Below, in pieces: positions 11,729 through 23,722 of a stretch of 64,000 bases of DNA. Made by a program: the position numbers and the translations under genes. The notes under the pieces are model-generated. The model did no database searches. It saw only the letters and a program-made list of their open reading frames with translations, and was not told the DNA's origin. The stretch's first letter is position 1. Each line of letters begins with the position of its first letter. Source of the stretch: Cichorium intybus (taxonomy: Eukaryota; Streptophyta; Magnoliopsida; Asterales; Asteraceae); contig CM042012.1 of NCBI GenBank assembly GCA_023525715.1, positions 62,939,205 through 63,003,204 of the forward strand, in the 5' to 3' direction.

Positions 11729-11896
11729 GGCCCTCCGGTATGGTAGCCCAACGCCTAGTCCGACGTCTACAAGGCCCGAGGGAACATCGTCCCCTCCATG
11801 CGGTGAGCTTGTGGTATTGGCCTCGTGCGGCTTGTTAGCATCATGTCACGTGAAACATTATAGCCGTTGTGTAACGGCTAATTATATATAAAAAAA

Positions 11897-12188
<292 letters not shown>

Positions 12189-12317
12189 ACACATCTCATA
12201 CACATATATTATAAAAAAATGGTTGGGCTGGGAAATTGAAATATTCATTGGTGATGAAATCAATGAGAAGAGGCAGCTCTAGCAACCGCTTACATCAACA
12301 TAACCAAAGAGGACCGT

Positions 12318-12593
12318 ATGGGAACCAACTGTGATTTCTGGGAACGTATAGAGGAATCGTTTCACAGTATTTTAGGCACAATACATTATCGGGTTATGAA
12401 TCAGTTTCATTTCAAATGGTGCCATTTGTCAGTTAAATTGCGTAAATTTAACCAAATTTACGCACTACTATATATGAACCGACAACCCGGGACAACAAAC
12501 ACTGAGATCATTGAGCTAGCCTTCAAAAAGTATCAGGTGACACACAACACAGATTTCATGCAACTCGATGCGTGGAATGTTGTGAAAAATTAA
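12318..12593 (+). pseudogene. SANT/NAM-associated domain fragment
   Basis: A 91-codon frame shows FWERIEESFHSI, QFHFKWCHLSVKLRKFNQIY, TNTEIIELAFKKYQ and FMQLDAWNVVKN. This is the same block order as the family at 9071-9970: trihelix-like segment, K-W-x-L-x3-I-x-KF-x-Y block, a DE/TE-x4-A-x3-Y block, then F-x-L-x2-W-x-V-x-R/K. Upstream N-terminal and downstream HPKW parts are missing or decayed, and only a central fragment remains. Confidence 0.55.
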
Positions 12594-13194
12594 CCTAAGA
12601 TTCAATTATCGTAGTTAGCTTTTAATTATTGTATCTTAGGTTTTAATTTACCGTATCTGGGATTTAAATTATCGTGTACGTATTTTTCAATTTTGCATTT
12701 TAATGTAATTTTAGGTTTTAATGAAATATTTTATTTTGAAGTTATTAGTTTTACTTTATTTTTCATTAAGTTTTTAAATTAAAAAGCGAGAGGAAGTGAG
12801 AGGTAGTGAGATGTCATCATTTCCAGGGATGAGGGGAAAAGAGAAGAGTGTTGAATATTGAGGTGGTAAACAAAAAGTGAGAGCTCTCAAAAGCCCACAC
12901 CTAAAGGAAGTGATGGATACATGGATCTATCCATAACTAAGTCCATTGAGACAAGATGGATTACATATGGGACTTAGCGTTTTTTTCCCGTTTTTCGGGT
13001 TTCAACCATTTTTAAGTCCACCTTTTATCCAATGTAAAAAAGTCATTGTACTCATTTGTTTTACTAACTTATATGCATTAGACATGTATGCACGTGTGCG
13101 TGAACTGCTAAAATCTAGTACTTGATACATTGTTACTCATTGTATATGTATGTTTATGTGTATACGTTCCTTTTTTCATGAAGTTATTATGTTT

Positions 13195-13330
13195 ATACAT
13201 ACAAACATAGTTATACATATACATATACACATACATACAAATCAACATACACATGTAGATACACATATACATATACATGCACATACACACATACAAACAC
13301 ACACATGTATACATATATTGATATACACAT
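13195..13330. repeat. CA/TA-rich alternating purine-pyrimidine tract
   Basis: Irregular ACATAC/ACACAT repeats lead into the (AT)n array. ORFs crossing it are repeat-encoded. Confidence 0.7.
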
Positions 13331-13336
13331 ACACAA

Positions 13337-13340
<4 letters not shown>

Positions 13341-13408
<68 letters not shown>
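13341..13408. repeat. (AT)n array, left flank of TIR element
   Basis: 68 bp of pure AT dinucleotide immediately left of the inverted-repeat element at 13,409-14,370. Confidence 0.95.
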
Positions 13409-15529
<2,121 letters not shown>

Positions 15530-15545
15530 TAAAATCTTAACAAAA

Positions 15546-15720
15546 TGCACCTGGTTCAATTGGTTAATGTGGTGTGAGTTTACGAATGAAACCCGGGTTC
15601 GAGCCTTGCTATATGTTAAAGTATTAATCAATTTTATTTTAATTTTTGCAATTTTTATCTATGTTTTAAATTTTTTTAGCAAACTTGGTCCAAACCTTTA
15701 ACAAATATTCCCCAACTATT
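15546..15720 (+). mobile_element. tRNA-derived SINE-like sequence
   Basis: An A-box-like TGGTTCAATTGG (15,552-15,563) and a near-canonical B box GGTTCGAGCC (15,596-15,605) are spaced as in a Pol III promoter. An AT-rich body with T-runs follows. This is the head of a plant SINE by form; a decayed tRNA gene is less likely because no cloverleaf continues. The 3-prime end is uncertain. Confidence 0.4.
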
Positions 15721-15893
15721 TTTTAGATTATACATGATTTAATAAATATTTGTCTAATTACAAAATAGCTTTCTTACAAATTTGTTTTTCAATCATTTAT
15801 ATATTCGTTTTCATGCATGTAAAAAAACATCAGATGTCCTAAATATTATTCGATTTATAAATTATTTACATTGTCACAATATCGATTAGGGTT

Positions 15894-15925
15894 CCCGCTG
15901 CAACGCGCAGGGTACACCTCCTAGT
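15894..15925 (+). mobile_element. Helitron-like 3-prime terminus
   Basis: A GC-rich imperfect hairpin CCCGCTGCAACGCGCAGGG (15,894-15,912) is followed about 8 bases later by CTAG and then T. A hairpin 10-12 nt before CTRR/T is the diagnostic Helitron end. The matching 5-prime end was not located. Confidence 0.5.
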
Positions 15926-15941
15926 TAGTCAACAAAAACAA

Positions 15942-16317
15942 TCTCTATATTATATAAAAAACTGATGAGTCAAGAGACGGATGCCGTATTTATTAATAGT
16001 CGTGGCATTAGAAACCAACGCATTGTTCAGTAGTGGCACTTTTTTTTCTGCGAAATTGGACCCTATTAGAAAAAAAATTGCACCGCGTTTACGAAATTTA
16101 GCAGTTGCCTGGGCCACCGCAGACCCCATACTAAAACCGCCACTCGATGAGTCTAGGGTATTTTAGAACATAATTATGAAATATTTTTTAGTTGTGCCAG
16201 GTTAGTGTTTGAATTGTCTTTTGGAAAAATGACTGAGTATAGTGATTTTTAATTTTTTTTAAGGAAAATAATGTTAATTTTTTTAAGAAAAATATTGTCA
16301 AAGGTTTTTATGAAAAA
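15942..16317 (+). mobile_element. Helitron-like 5-prime terminus and body
   Basis: After an A comes TCTCTATATTATATAAAA, the typical 5-prime start of plant Helitrons, only 17 bp beyond another Helitron-like 3-prime end. The sequence runs to 16,317, where it changes abruptly into Copia 3-prime sequence. No Rep/helicase coding is present. Confidence 0.4.
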
Positions 16318-16553
16318 TACGAGTCAAAGTTTATTTGTCCCTTTTTCCCTAATGGGAAAAGATATATCTTTGGGCCCCTCGGTGATTTGATGTTGACTTA
16401 TAGTACTAGGCCCAGCCAGGACTAAATTAATATGTTCAATTAGAAGTCATATATTATCATAAATCAGAAATTTGGAAACAAAGTCTTGGACAAGGAGAGT
16501 AATTCCAATCCATGTCTTATGTCCAAATGATATATTACAGAACTGATGATTAT
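16318..16553 (+). mobile_element. Copia 3-prime internal fragment (left part)
   Basis: Closely similar to 36,060-36,295, sharing GAGTCAAAGTTTATTTGT, GGCCCAGCCAGGACTAAA and ATTCCAATCCATGTCT. It is cut on the left by the Helitron-like region and on the right by Tekay LTR1. Confidence 0.8.
16549..16553. repeat. Target-site duplication, left copy (attat)
   Basis: ATTAT immediately precedes LTR1 of the Tekay-like complex. The same five bases follow LTR3 at 29,381-29,385. Confidence 0.75.
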
Positions 16554-17537
16554 TGTAACACCCCAAACTTTCACACAATTTTTTTTTTCAAACTTACATT
16601 ACAAATACTTTGTCATACAAACCCTTTTAATTTTTACAAACGGGGCATCACAAGTTCGCATCATAAGCATAGTTTAAACCTGTTTATCGCACGCTTTATA
16701 CAACAGAAGCTATCGTCCCACACCACGCTCTTCTAACTCTTTTCTTGATCACCTGAGTACATAGCATTTTAAAAAAAATATACGTAAGACATAATGTCTC
16801 GTGAGCAATGTGGGTTTAGACCCAAAACAGTTTCCTTATATTTCATTCATTCTCAATTCAAACATTTAAATTCCTATGAGCGCACCCATAGGTACTCCTT
16901 TCCATTTGTGAGCACATTCCTACGAGCGCACCCGTAGGTTTATACGAGACGCACCCGTATAACTCCTCCCTCGACAGCATGAAACGAATTCATCCACCAA
17001 GGTACCAATTAGACTACTACTTCGCGACGGGAGGTACCATCCCAGTAGTGTCTTTTGACCACCCCTACCGCAGCAGGCCGTGATATTTATCCGGATACTT
17101 CTCAACTCATCAACATGGCTCAATAACTTTATTAATTCTCTGTATTTCTCATTTATCATTTCTGTACACATTGTACTTACTATTTCATAGTATCATTTCC
17201 AGTTCCATAGAACCATTTTTCATTTTCATTAAACCATTTCAATTTCCATAAAACCATTTTGACTCCCAAAACATTGTATATAAAACTCATTTCTTTGTAT
17301 AAAACCCATTTGCTATGTACTCAAAAATCCACACATTACTCACCTCGAGTCACTTAGGAGTTATTTAGCTTCTTCAACTCCTTTTTCTTTCACTTGCTTA
17401 ACCGTGTTTGAGCCACCACCTATTATATACAAGGTATACATTTATACTTGATTCATATATACAATAACTAACTTTACAGCACAAGAGTGCCATATTATGC
17501 AACTACGAATTATAACTAAGCTACAACCCTTATTAAT
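16554..17537 (-). repeat. Tekay LTR1, truncated
   Basis: Matches the first 984 bp (plus map) of LTR2 and LTR3, then stops at ...TTATTAATC, where RT sequence begins. The half containing the TATA box and the CG dyads is missing. Confidence 0.85.
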
Positions 17538-18401
17538 CAGCGCCTTGCAATTGGTCAAATAGATCGTTACACGTACTTGATGATAGCCAGATCGAAGGTT
17601 AATTTTGGAAAAATAATCAGCGCCTTGCAATTGGTCAAATAGATCGTTTATGCGTGGTAACGGGTAACAATTTTTAATAGTGATTTTATTGAGTTCCCGG
17701 TAGTCAATGCACATTCGCATCGAACCATCCTTCTTTTTGACAAACAGCACCAGTGCACCCCAAGGTGATGAGCTGGGGCGTATAAAACCTTTATCGAGTT
17801 ATTCTTGTAATTGTGACATCAACTCCCGCATTTCGGTCGGGGCCAAACGATATGGAGCGCGGGCAATAGGAGAAGCTCCGGGTACAAGATCAATTCGATA
17901 TTCTACCTGTCTCTCTGGTGGCAGGCCAGGTACATCGTCTGGAAAAACTTCAGGGTACTCTCTCACCACATCAATATCATCCACAGTTTTCTTTACTTTA
18001 TCTTCCGCTATCACATACGCTATAAAGGAAGAACCTCCTTTTACCAAACACCTTCGTACTTTCACGACAATGATAAAACATGACATTCTTTTAGGTTTCT
18101 CACCATAAATGTACATTTTACTACCATCTGGAATCTTTACTGACACCACTTTCTTTCCGCACGCAATTTTTGCATCATTGGCTCCGAGCCAATCCATTCC
18201 AATAACAATATCAATAGTCTTGACTCCAATCGGCAGAAGATTTAAAGAAAATTTCTTGTCGTCAATGCTAAGTTCGCAGCCGCAGTACACGTGCTTTATC
18301 TCCACATTCTTACCACTCGCCAGCTCGACCTCACAAACGTAATCTAACGGTTCTAACGGTACATTAAGTTTTGAACCAAATTCATGGGACACAATGAGCA
18401 T
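17538..18401 (-). pseudogene. Partial pol (protease C-terminal part to RT palm) of left Tekay copy
   Basis: Minus frames 18,401-17,799 and 17,750-17,442 encode the segment after the protease active site (VIGMDWLGANDAKIACGKK), the linker DDIDVVREYPEVFPDD, and early RT (ILFVKKKDGSMRMCIDYREL, DYFSKINLRSGYHQVR). RT ends there; the FIDD motif, RNase H and integrase are deleted. About 80 bp around AGCGCCTTGCAATTGG is duplicated at the broken end. The RT motif A aspartate reads Asn, as in the complete copy. Confidence 0.8.
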
Positions 18402-18469
18402 GTAGCACCAGAATCAAATAACACGTAAGCAGGCATCTGATTAATTAGTAAGGTACCTAAAACCACGTC

Positions 18470-19699
18470 TTATGTCTCCTTTGCTTCCTCCCGTGTGAGC
18501 TGCAAGGCGCGAGTCTTTACTTTCTGAGGTTCTGTCTTCTTTTGTGCAGTTGACACCACTGTTTCACCACCGTTCTTCGGGCAGTTGTAGCTATAGTGCC
18601 CCTTTTCATGACAAGAAAAACACTCAACTTCGCTATGCTTCGGGTAAGTACATTCTCTAGCTCTGTGACCAACTCTTCCACAGTTGAAACATGCTGAGCT
18701 TCCCGTTTTGCATTCTCCCATATGTTCTTTTCCACACTTTTCACAAGTCTTCCGATTACCCTGTTTAGACGACGTAACCACTGACTTTCCCTTCTTGCTC
18801 CAACTACTACTTCCACTACTAAATTTACGTTTGTCTCCAGAAATTTGCCTCTCCATCGTTCTACGCTTCCACACATCCTCAACATTCCTTGCTGCCGCAA
18901 ATGCATCATCCATTGTTTCTGCCTGCTTCACCTCCAATTCATATTCCCATGGTAAACCTTTCACGTAGCGATTAATTCGAGCCCGCTCCGTTGTATAGAT
19001 TTTTCCCACAAATGGTAACATATCGCTAAACTTTTTGGTGTATTCAGCAATGGACAAACTACCCTTCTTTAGAGTAAGAAATTCATCTTCAAGCTTCTCT
19101 ATGTCCCGGAGGGGACAATATTTATTCTTCAAACGGGTAGTAAATTCGGTCCACGACCATTTATAAATCATGTCCTTCCCAAGCAATTCATATAAAGTAT
19201 TCCACCAGACCAACGCGTCATCCTTCAATAGCCGTGAAGCATAATAAACTTTATCTTTTTCGTGACATTCCTCCAATACCTGCTCCGTCTCCCGTAACCA
19301 CCGCATCGTAACCTTGGGTTCAAAACTGCCATAATATTCCGTAAGTTTACATGCAAGGAAATATTTGAAGATACACCTCTTTTTATCTTCCGTCCCCACA
19401 CTATCTTCCCCTGTAAGAGAATCTCCGTTAGTAGGTCTCCAAGAGGCATCCTCCAGAGAAGGATTAGGGTGTGGTTCTCCCAGCCGAGCATTCATCATCT
19501 GACGCATGTCTTCTCTCATTTCAGTCTTTAAGTTGCTAATAAGATTTTATATAGCCTCCAAGGTTACAGGTGGAGGCTGCGGCATTGGGTTTGGCATAGC
19601 ACGCATATTTTCTGCATCATCGACGGGATTACCCCCATGAGACGGGGTATGACTTGCTACCCGTCCTTCACTTGAAAGGTTATGATCACTGCTCTCCAT
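18470..19699 (-). pseudogene. Gag of left Tekay copy
   Basis: The frame 19,519-18,470 (349 aa) has the capsid core (YYGSFEPKVTMRWLRETEQV, DDALVWWNTLYELL, FLTLKKGSLSIAEYTKKFSD) and three zinc knuckles (CEKCGKEHMGEC, CFNCGRVGHRAREC, CFSCHEKGHYSYNC). The natural start is ATG at about 19,699. A CAA-to-TAA change near 19,545 breaks the N-terminal part, and a TAA near 18,470 replaces the CAA seen in the complete copy. Unlike the complete copy it has no frameshift before the knuckles. Confidence 0.85.
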
Positions 19700-20102
19700 T
19701 TACTATAAAATAAATAAGATTCACGTTTGTTACTCCACATAAATATGTTTATCAATATATCCGAAAGCTATAGCATGTGATCTTCCTATGGAACTTGTGT
19801 TTCCAAGTACCTTTCTCGTAATTCCCACAACCAAGTTTCCTCAGGTTTCCCTTGTGACTTCACCATTTCCAATGCATATCCTGTTATTATAATAATATGG
19901 GCCCAATATTATTTTAACCACCTATATGCTTTGGCCCTGATGTTATCACAAGACTCCCTGATTCACCGGTTTCTGTGAGTTTCAACACTATAAACTATCG
20001 ACACTACTCCGTTATCTAGTACCCTAGTGCCCCTACTTTTCTTACTATTAATCCAATAGTTTAAGCCTAGGATGGTTACCCAACCTAATTCGCTTAAACC
20101 AT

Positions 20103-20115
20103 GGCTCTGATACCA
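20103..20115 (-). other. Primer-binding site of left Tekay copy
   Basis: Minus strand TGGTATCAGAGCC, complementary to the 3-prime end of initiator tRNA-Met, 3 bp from LTR2. Confidence 0.85.
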
Positions 20116-20118
20116 AAT

Positions 20119-22244
20119 TGTAACACCCCAAACTTTCACACAATTTTTTTTCAAACTTATATTAAAAATACTTTGTCATACAAACCCTTTTAATTTTTAC
20201 AAACGGGGCATCACAAGTTCGCATCATAAGCATAGTTTAAACCTGTTTATCGCACGCTTTATACAACCGAAGCTATCGTCCCACACCACGCTCTTCTAAC
20301 TCTTTTCTTGATCACCTGAGTACATAGCATTTTAAAAAAAATATATGTAAGACATAATGTCTCGTGAGCAATGTGGGTTTAGACCCAAAACAGTTTCGTT
20401 ATATTTCATTCATTCTCAATTCAAACATTTAAATTCCTATGAGCGCACCCATAGGTACTCCTTTCCATTTGTGAGCACATTCCTACGAGCGCACCCGTAG
20501 GTTTATACGAGACGCACCCGTATAACTCCTCCCTCGACAGCATGAAACGAATTCATCCACCAAGGTACCAATTAGACTACTACTTCGCGACGGGAGGTAC
20601 CATCCCAGTAGTGTCTTTTGACCACCCCTACCGCAGCAGGCCGTGATCTTTATCCGGATACTTCTCAACTCATCAACATGGCTCAATAACTTTATTAATT
20701 TTCTGTATTTCTCATTTATCATTTCTGTACACATTGTACTTACTATTTCATAGTATCATTTCCAGTTCCATAGAACCATTTTTCATTTTCATTAAACCAT
20801 TTCAATTTCCATAAAACCATTTTGACTCCCAAAACATTGTATATAAAACTCATTTCTTTGTATAAAACCCATTTGCTATGTACTCAAAAATCCACACATT
20901 ACTCACCTCGAGTCACTTAGGAGTTATTTAGCTTCTTCAACTCCTTTTTCTTTCACTTGCTTAACCGTGTTTGAGCCACCACCTATTATATACAAGGTAT
21001 ACATTTATACTTGATTCATATATACAATAACTAACTTTACAGCACAAGAGTGCCATATTATGCAACTACGAATTATAACTAAGCTACAACCCTTATTAAT
21101 CTACCTTTCTTTAATTTGTAAACTTTCCCTAAATACGCGTATTTTGCTACAGTACTCTCGGGTGGTCGTATTTCCATTTTGACAATTTTCCACAAAGTTT
21201 TGGACCATAAGGGACTTATGTTTAAAATTTCAGGTCAAACAGACAAATCTAACCCCAAACTCCAAAATCAAAGTTAACTTGGCAGAATGCTCACTGCATT
21301 TCTGCATTTTGGTCCAGGCGCAGGGTCGCGTCGCGACCTATATGGATCGCGTCGCGATCTCTGAGTACATTGACATTTTTGACGATTTTCCAACTACAAC
21401 TTGCTTTATTTCCCTACACTAAGTTCTTAATACCTAACTTAATCACTATGTTATCATTCCAGGGCAATAACCTTCAATTTTTATCAAGTTTTAACTTGGG
21501 AAAATCACAATTTCCTAACAATTCATAACAAACCCGTTTTTACCCATTTTCACCAAAAATGTAAAATTTGGAAAACAATCACTAAGGAATGTCTTAATAC
21601 ATCCTAAATGATCCTTAGAGCCTAACAAAACACTAGAAATCAGGTTTAGTCTCATAAACCCATTTCTAGGGTTCTTGAGCTCAAAACCTCAATTCTCACA
21701 ATTTCAACAATATCCTTGAAAGATGTGTGTTCACTTAGTGTTTCCAACTTGTTTAAATGGTAGAAATCACAGGAACAACTTGAATCATGACTGTAAATTC
21801 AGATTTCAGTTTGTCCCGTGAAGAACACACACGCTTAGGTATCAAGAACTTGGTTACTAACCTTCTTTACTTGAGAAATCTTCCAATTCCAAGCAACTAC
21901 TTCAATTTGCAGCTTCAATTCTCCGAAACTCGTTTCTCCTGCACGTGCTCTCTAGCTCTCTCCCGATCTTTCTAAAAACTTCTGGGAACTATGGGAGATT
22001 TTTCTCCTATTTATAGTTCCATATTTTCATTTTACTTCCCTCTAGTTCTACTTCTTCCGTCTTGGCACCAAAATCTAAGTTTTATTACATGAAGTTTCAT
22101 TTCTTATATTATTGCCCCACAGACACAAAATATTTTACACTAATGTCCAGAACATGGCAAAAATACTTATTTGCCCTTTTTCACAACTTTTTTATTATAC
22201 ACGGTTATTTTATATTTTATTGAAAATTTTTGCAGGTTCTTACA
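20119..22244 (-). repeat. Tekay LTR2 (shared central LTR)
   Basis: A full-length 2126-bp LTR. It serves as 5-prime LTR for the left copy (PBS at 20,103) and 3-prime LTR for the right copy (PPT at 22,245). TATA box ACTATAAATAGGAG, minus, at 22,004-22,020. Two perfect CG-rich dyads lie at 21,324-21,338 and 21,345-21,359. Short ORFs at 20,483-20,734 and 21,787-21,975 recur in all LTR copies and are not treated as genes. Confidence 0.9.
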
Positions 22245-22262
22245 ATCTCCCCCCCTTAAGAG
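22245..22262 (-). other. Polypurine tract of complete Tekay copy
   Basis: Minus strand CTTAAGGGGGGGAGAT directly before the TGTAAGAAC LTR start. Confidence 0.8.
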
Positions 22263-23722
22263 GATTCTGTCCTCGGAATCTCCTCATAGTTCGTGAAATC
22301 CGGGTATCTTTTCTTCATGTCTTCTAAAGTCTCCCAAGTTAAGTCTGAACTCGATGAGTGTTTCCACTTGACTAATACTAAGTCAATTTCCTTGTTCCTC
22401 AACTTTTTAGTTCTCACTTCTAGCATTGCCTCTGGTTCTTCTATCAATTTATTCGAGGTCTCCACTTTTAAGTCTTCCAATGGAATAATGAGTTCACACT
22501 TTCCAAAGTACCTTTTCAGGTAACATACATGGAACGTATCATGTATACCACTCAATTCATGTGGTAATTCTAATTTGAAAGCTTGTTCACCAACTCGTTT
22601 TAGGATCTTGAATGGTCCAATATACCTTGGACTTAGTTTGCCTTTCTTCCCAAATCTTACTACACCTTTCCATGGTGATACTTTGAGCATCACTAGATCA
22701 CCTTCTTTTAAGTTGTAAGGTCTCTTCTTCAGATCTGCATAACTCTTCTGTCTATCTTGAGCAGCTTTCATATTGGCTTGAATTATTTTAATATTTTCAT
22801 TTGTTATCCTTACAATTTCCGGTCCCGTCATCTGGGTCTCCCCCGCCTCTAACCAACATAGAGGTGTTCTACACTTTCTACCATATAGAGCTTCAAATGG
22901 TGGCATTCCAATACTGGAATGATAACTGTTGTTATAGGAAAACTCCACCAATGACAAGTGTTCGTCCCAATTTCCACCAAAATCCATAACACACGATCGT
23001 AGCATATCTTCCACGGTCTGGATGGTACGTTCACTTTGGCCGTCTGTTTGGGGATGATAAGCTGTACTCATTTTAATTTTTGTCCCCAATCGTTCCTGTA
23101 GTTCCTCCCACAACTTTGAGGTAAATCGTGGATCTCTATCAGACACAATCGACAAAGGAGCTCCATGAAGTCTTAAAACTTCGTCAATGTATATTTGTGC
23201 TAACGTTTCCAATTGTGTGGTTTCTTTGATTGCTAGAAACATAGCACTTTTGGTCAAACGGTCAACAATGACCCATATACAATTGTGCCCCCTTCTAGTT
23301 CTCGGCAATCCAACTATGAAGTCCATAGTTATATCTTCCCATTTTCCCGCTGGAATTTGCAGAGGTTCAGTATTTCCATACGGGGCTTGGTGTTCCGCCT
23401 TCACCTGTGCACAAGTTGCACATTTAGAAATGTACTTAACTATTCTTTTCTTCATTCCTGGCCACCAATACTGGTCTTTGAGATCCCGATAAGTTTTTGT
23501 ACTCCCTGGGTGAATGGAATACTTTGACTTATGAGACTCTTCTAAAATCAGTTTTCTCATTCCACCAGCTTTTGGTACCCATGCGCGGTTCCTGACTGTC
23601 TTCAATCCCTGAGTATTTTCTCCAAACACCAAATCCTTTCCCAATTTTTCTTTCTTTAATTCGCCACTTTCTAATGCTTGCCTTTGAGCGTCTTTAATTC
23701 TTTCTATTATACTTGATTTCAA
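22256..23722 (-). CDS. Integrase with chromodomain (Tekay-like)
   Basis: 488 codons in the same frame as the RT/RNase H block, separated from it only by a TAG at 23,723-23,725, so it is the C-terminal half of pol. The HHCC zinc finger is at H64, H71, C101 and C104. The DDE core has D134 (ITMDFIVGLP), D195 (VSDRDPRF) and E231 (TDGQSERT), all present. A GPF/Y-like segment (SPRYIGPFKILKRV) follows. A chromodomain (about 425-478) has AMLEVRTKKLRNKEIDLVLVKW and WETLEDMKKRYPDF. Integrase joins cDNA to the genome; chromodomains target chromatin. The frame overlaps the PPT. The catalytic residues look intact, but expression would need readthrough of the stop. Confidence 0.88.
   Translation of the reverse strand: MKSSIIERIKDAQRQALESGELKKEKLGKDLVFGENTQGLKTVRNRAWVPKAGGMRKLILEESHKSKYSIHPGSTKTYRDLKDQYWWPGMKKRIVKYISKCATCAQVKAEHQAPYGNTEPLQIPAGKWEDITMDFIVGLPRTRRGHNCIWVIVDRLTKSAMFLAIKETTQLETLAQIYIDEVLRLHGAPLSIVSDRDPRFTSKLWEELQERLGTKIKMSTAYHPQTDGQSERTIQTVEDMLRSCVMDFGGNWDEHLSLVEFSYNNSYHSSIGMPPFEALYGRKCRTPLCWLEAGETQMTGPEIVRITNENIKIIQANMKAAQDRQKSYADLKKRPYNLKEGDLVMLKVSPWKGVVRFGKKGKLSPRYIGPFKILKRVGEQAFKLELPHELSGIHDTFHVCYLKRYFGKCELIIPLEDLKVETSNKLIEEPEAMLEVRTKKLRNKEIDLVLVKWKHSSSSDLTWETLEDMKKRYPDFTNYEEIPRTESS

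Noticed and set aside
16920..17171. An 83-codon minus frame repeated at 20,483-20,734 and 27,625-27,876
   Set aside because: It is conserved only because it lies inside the three copies of the same LTR, and it changes by LTR mutations. No known domain.
21787..21975. A 62-codon plus frame, repeated at 28,923-29,111
   Set aside because: It lies in the LTR on the strand opposite to transcription; the likeness is LTR identity.
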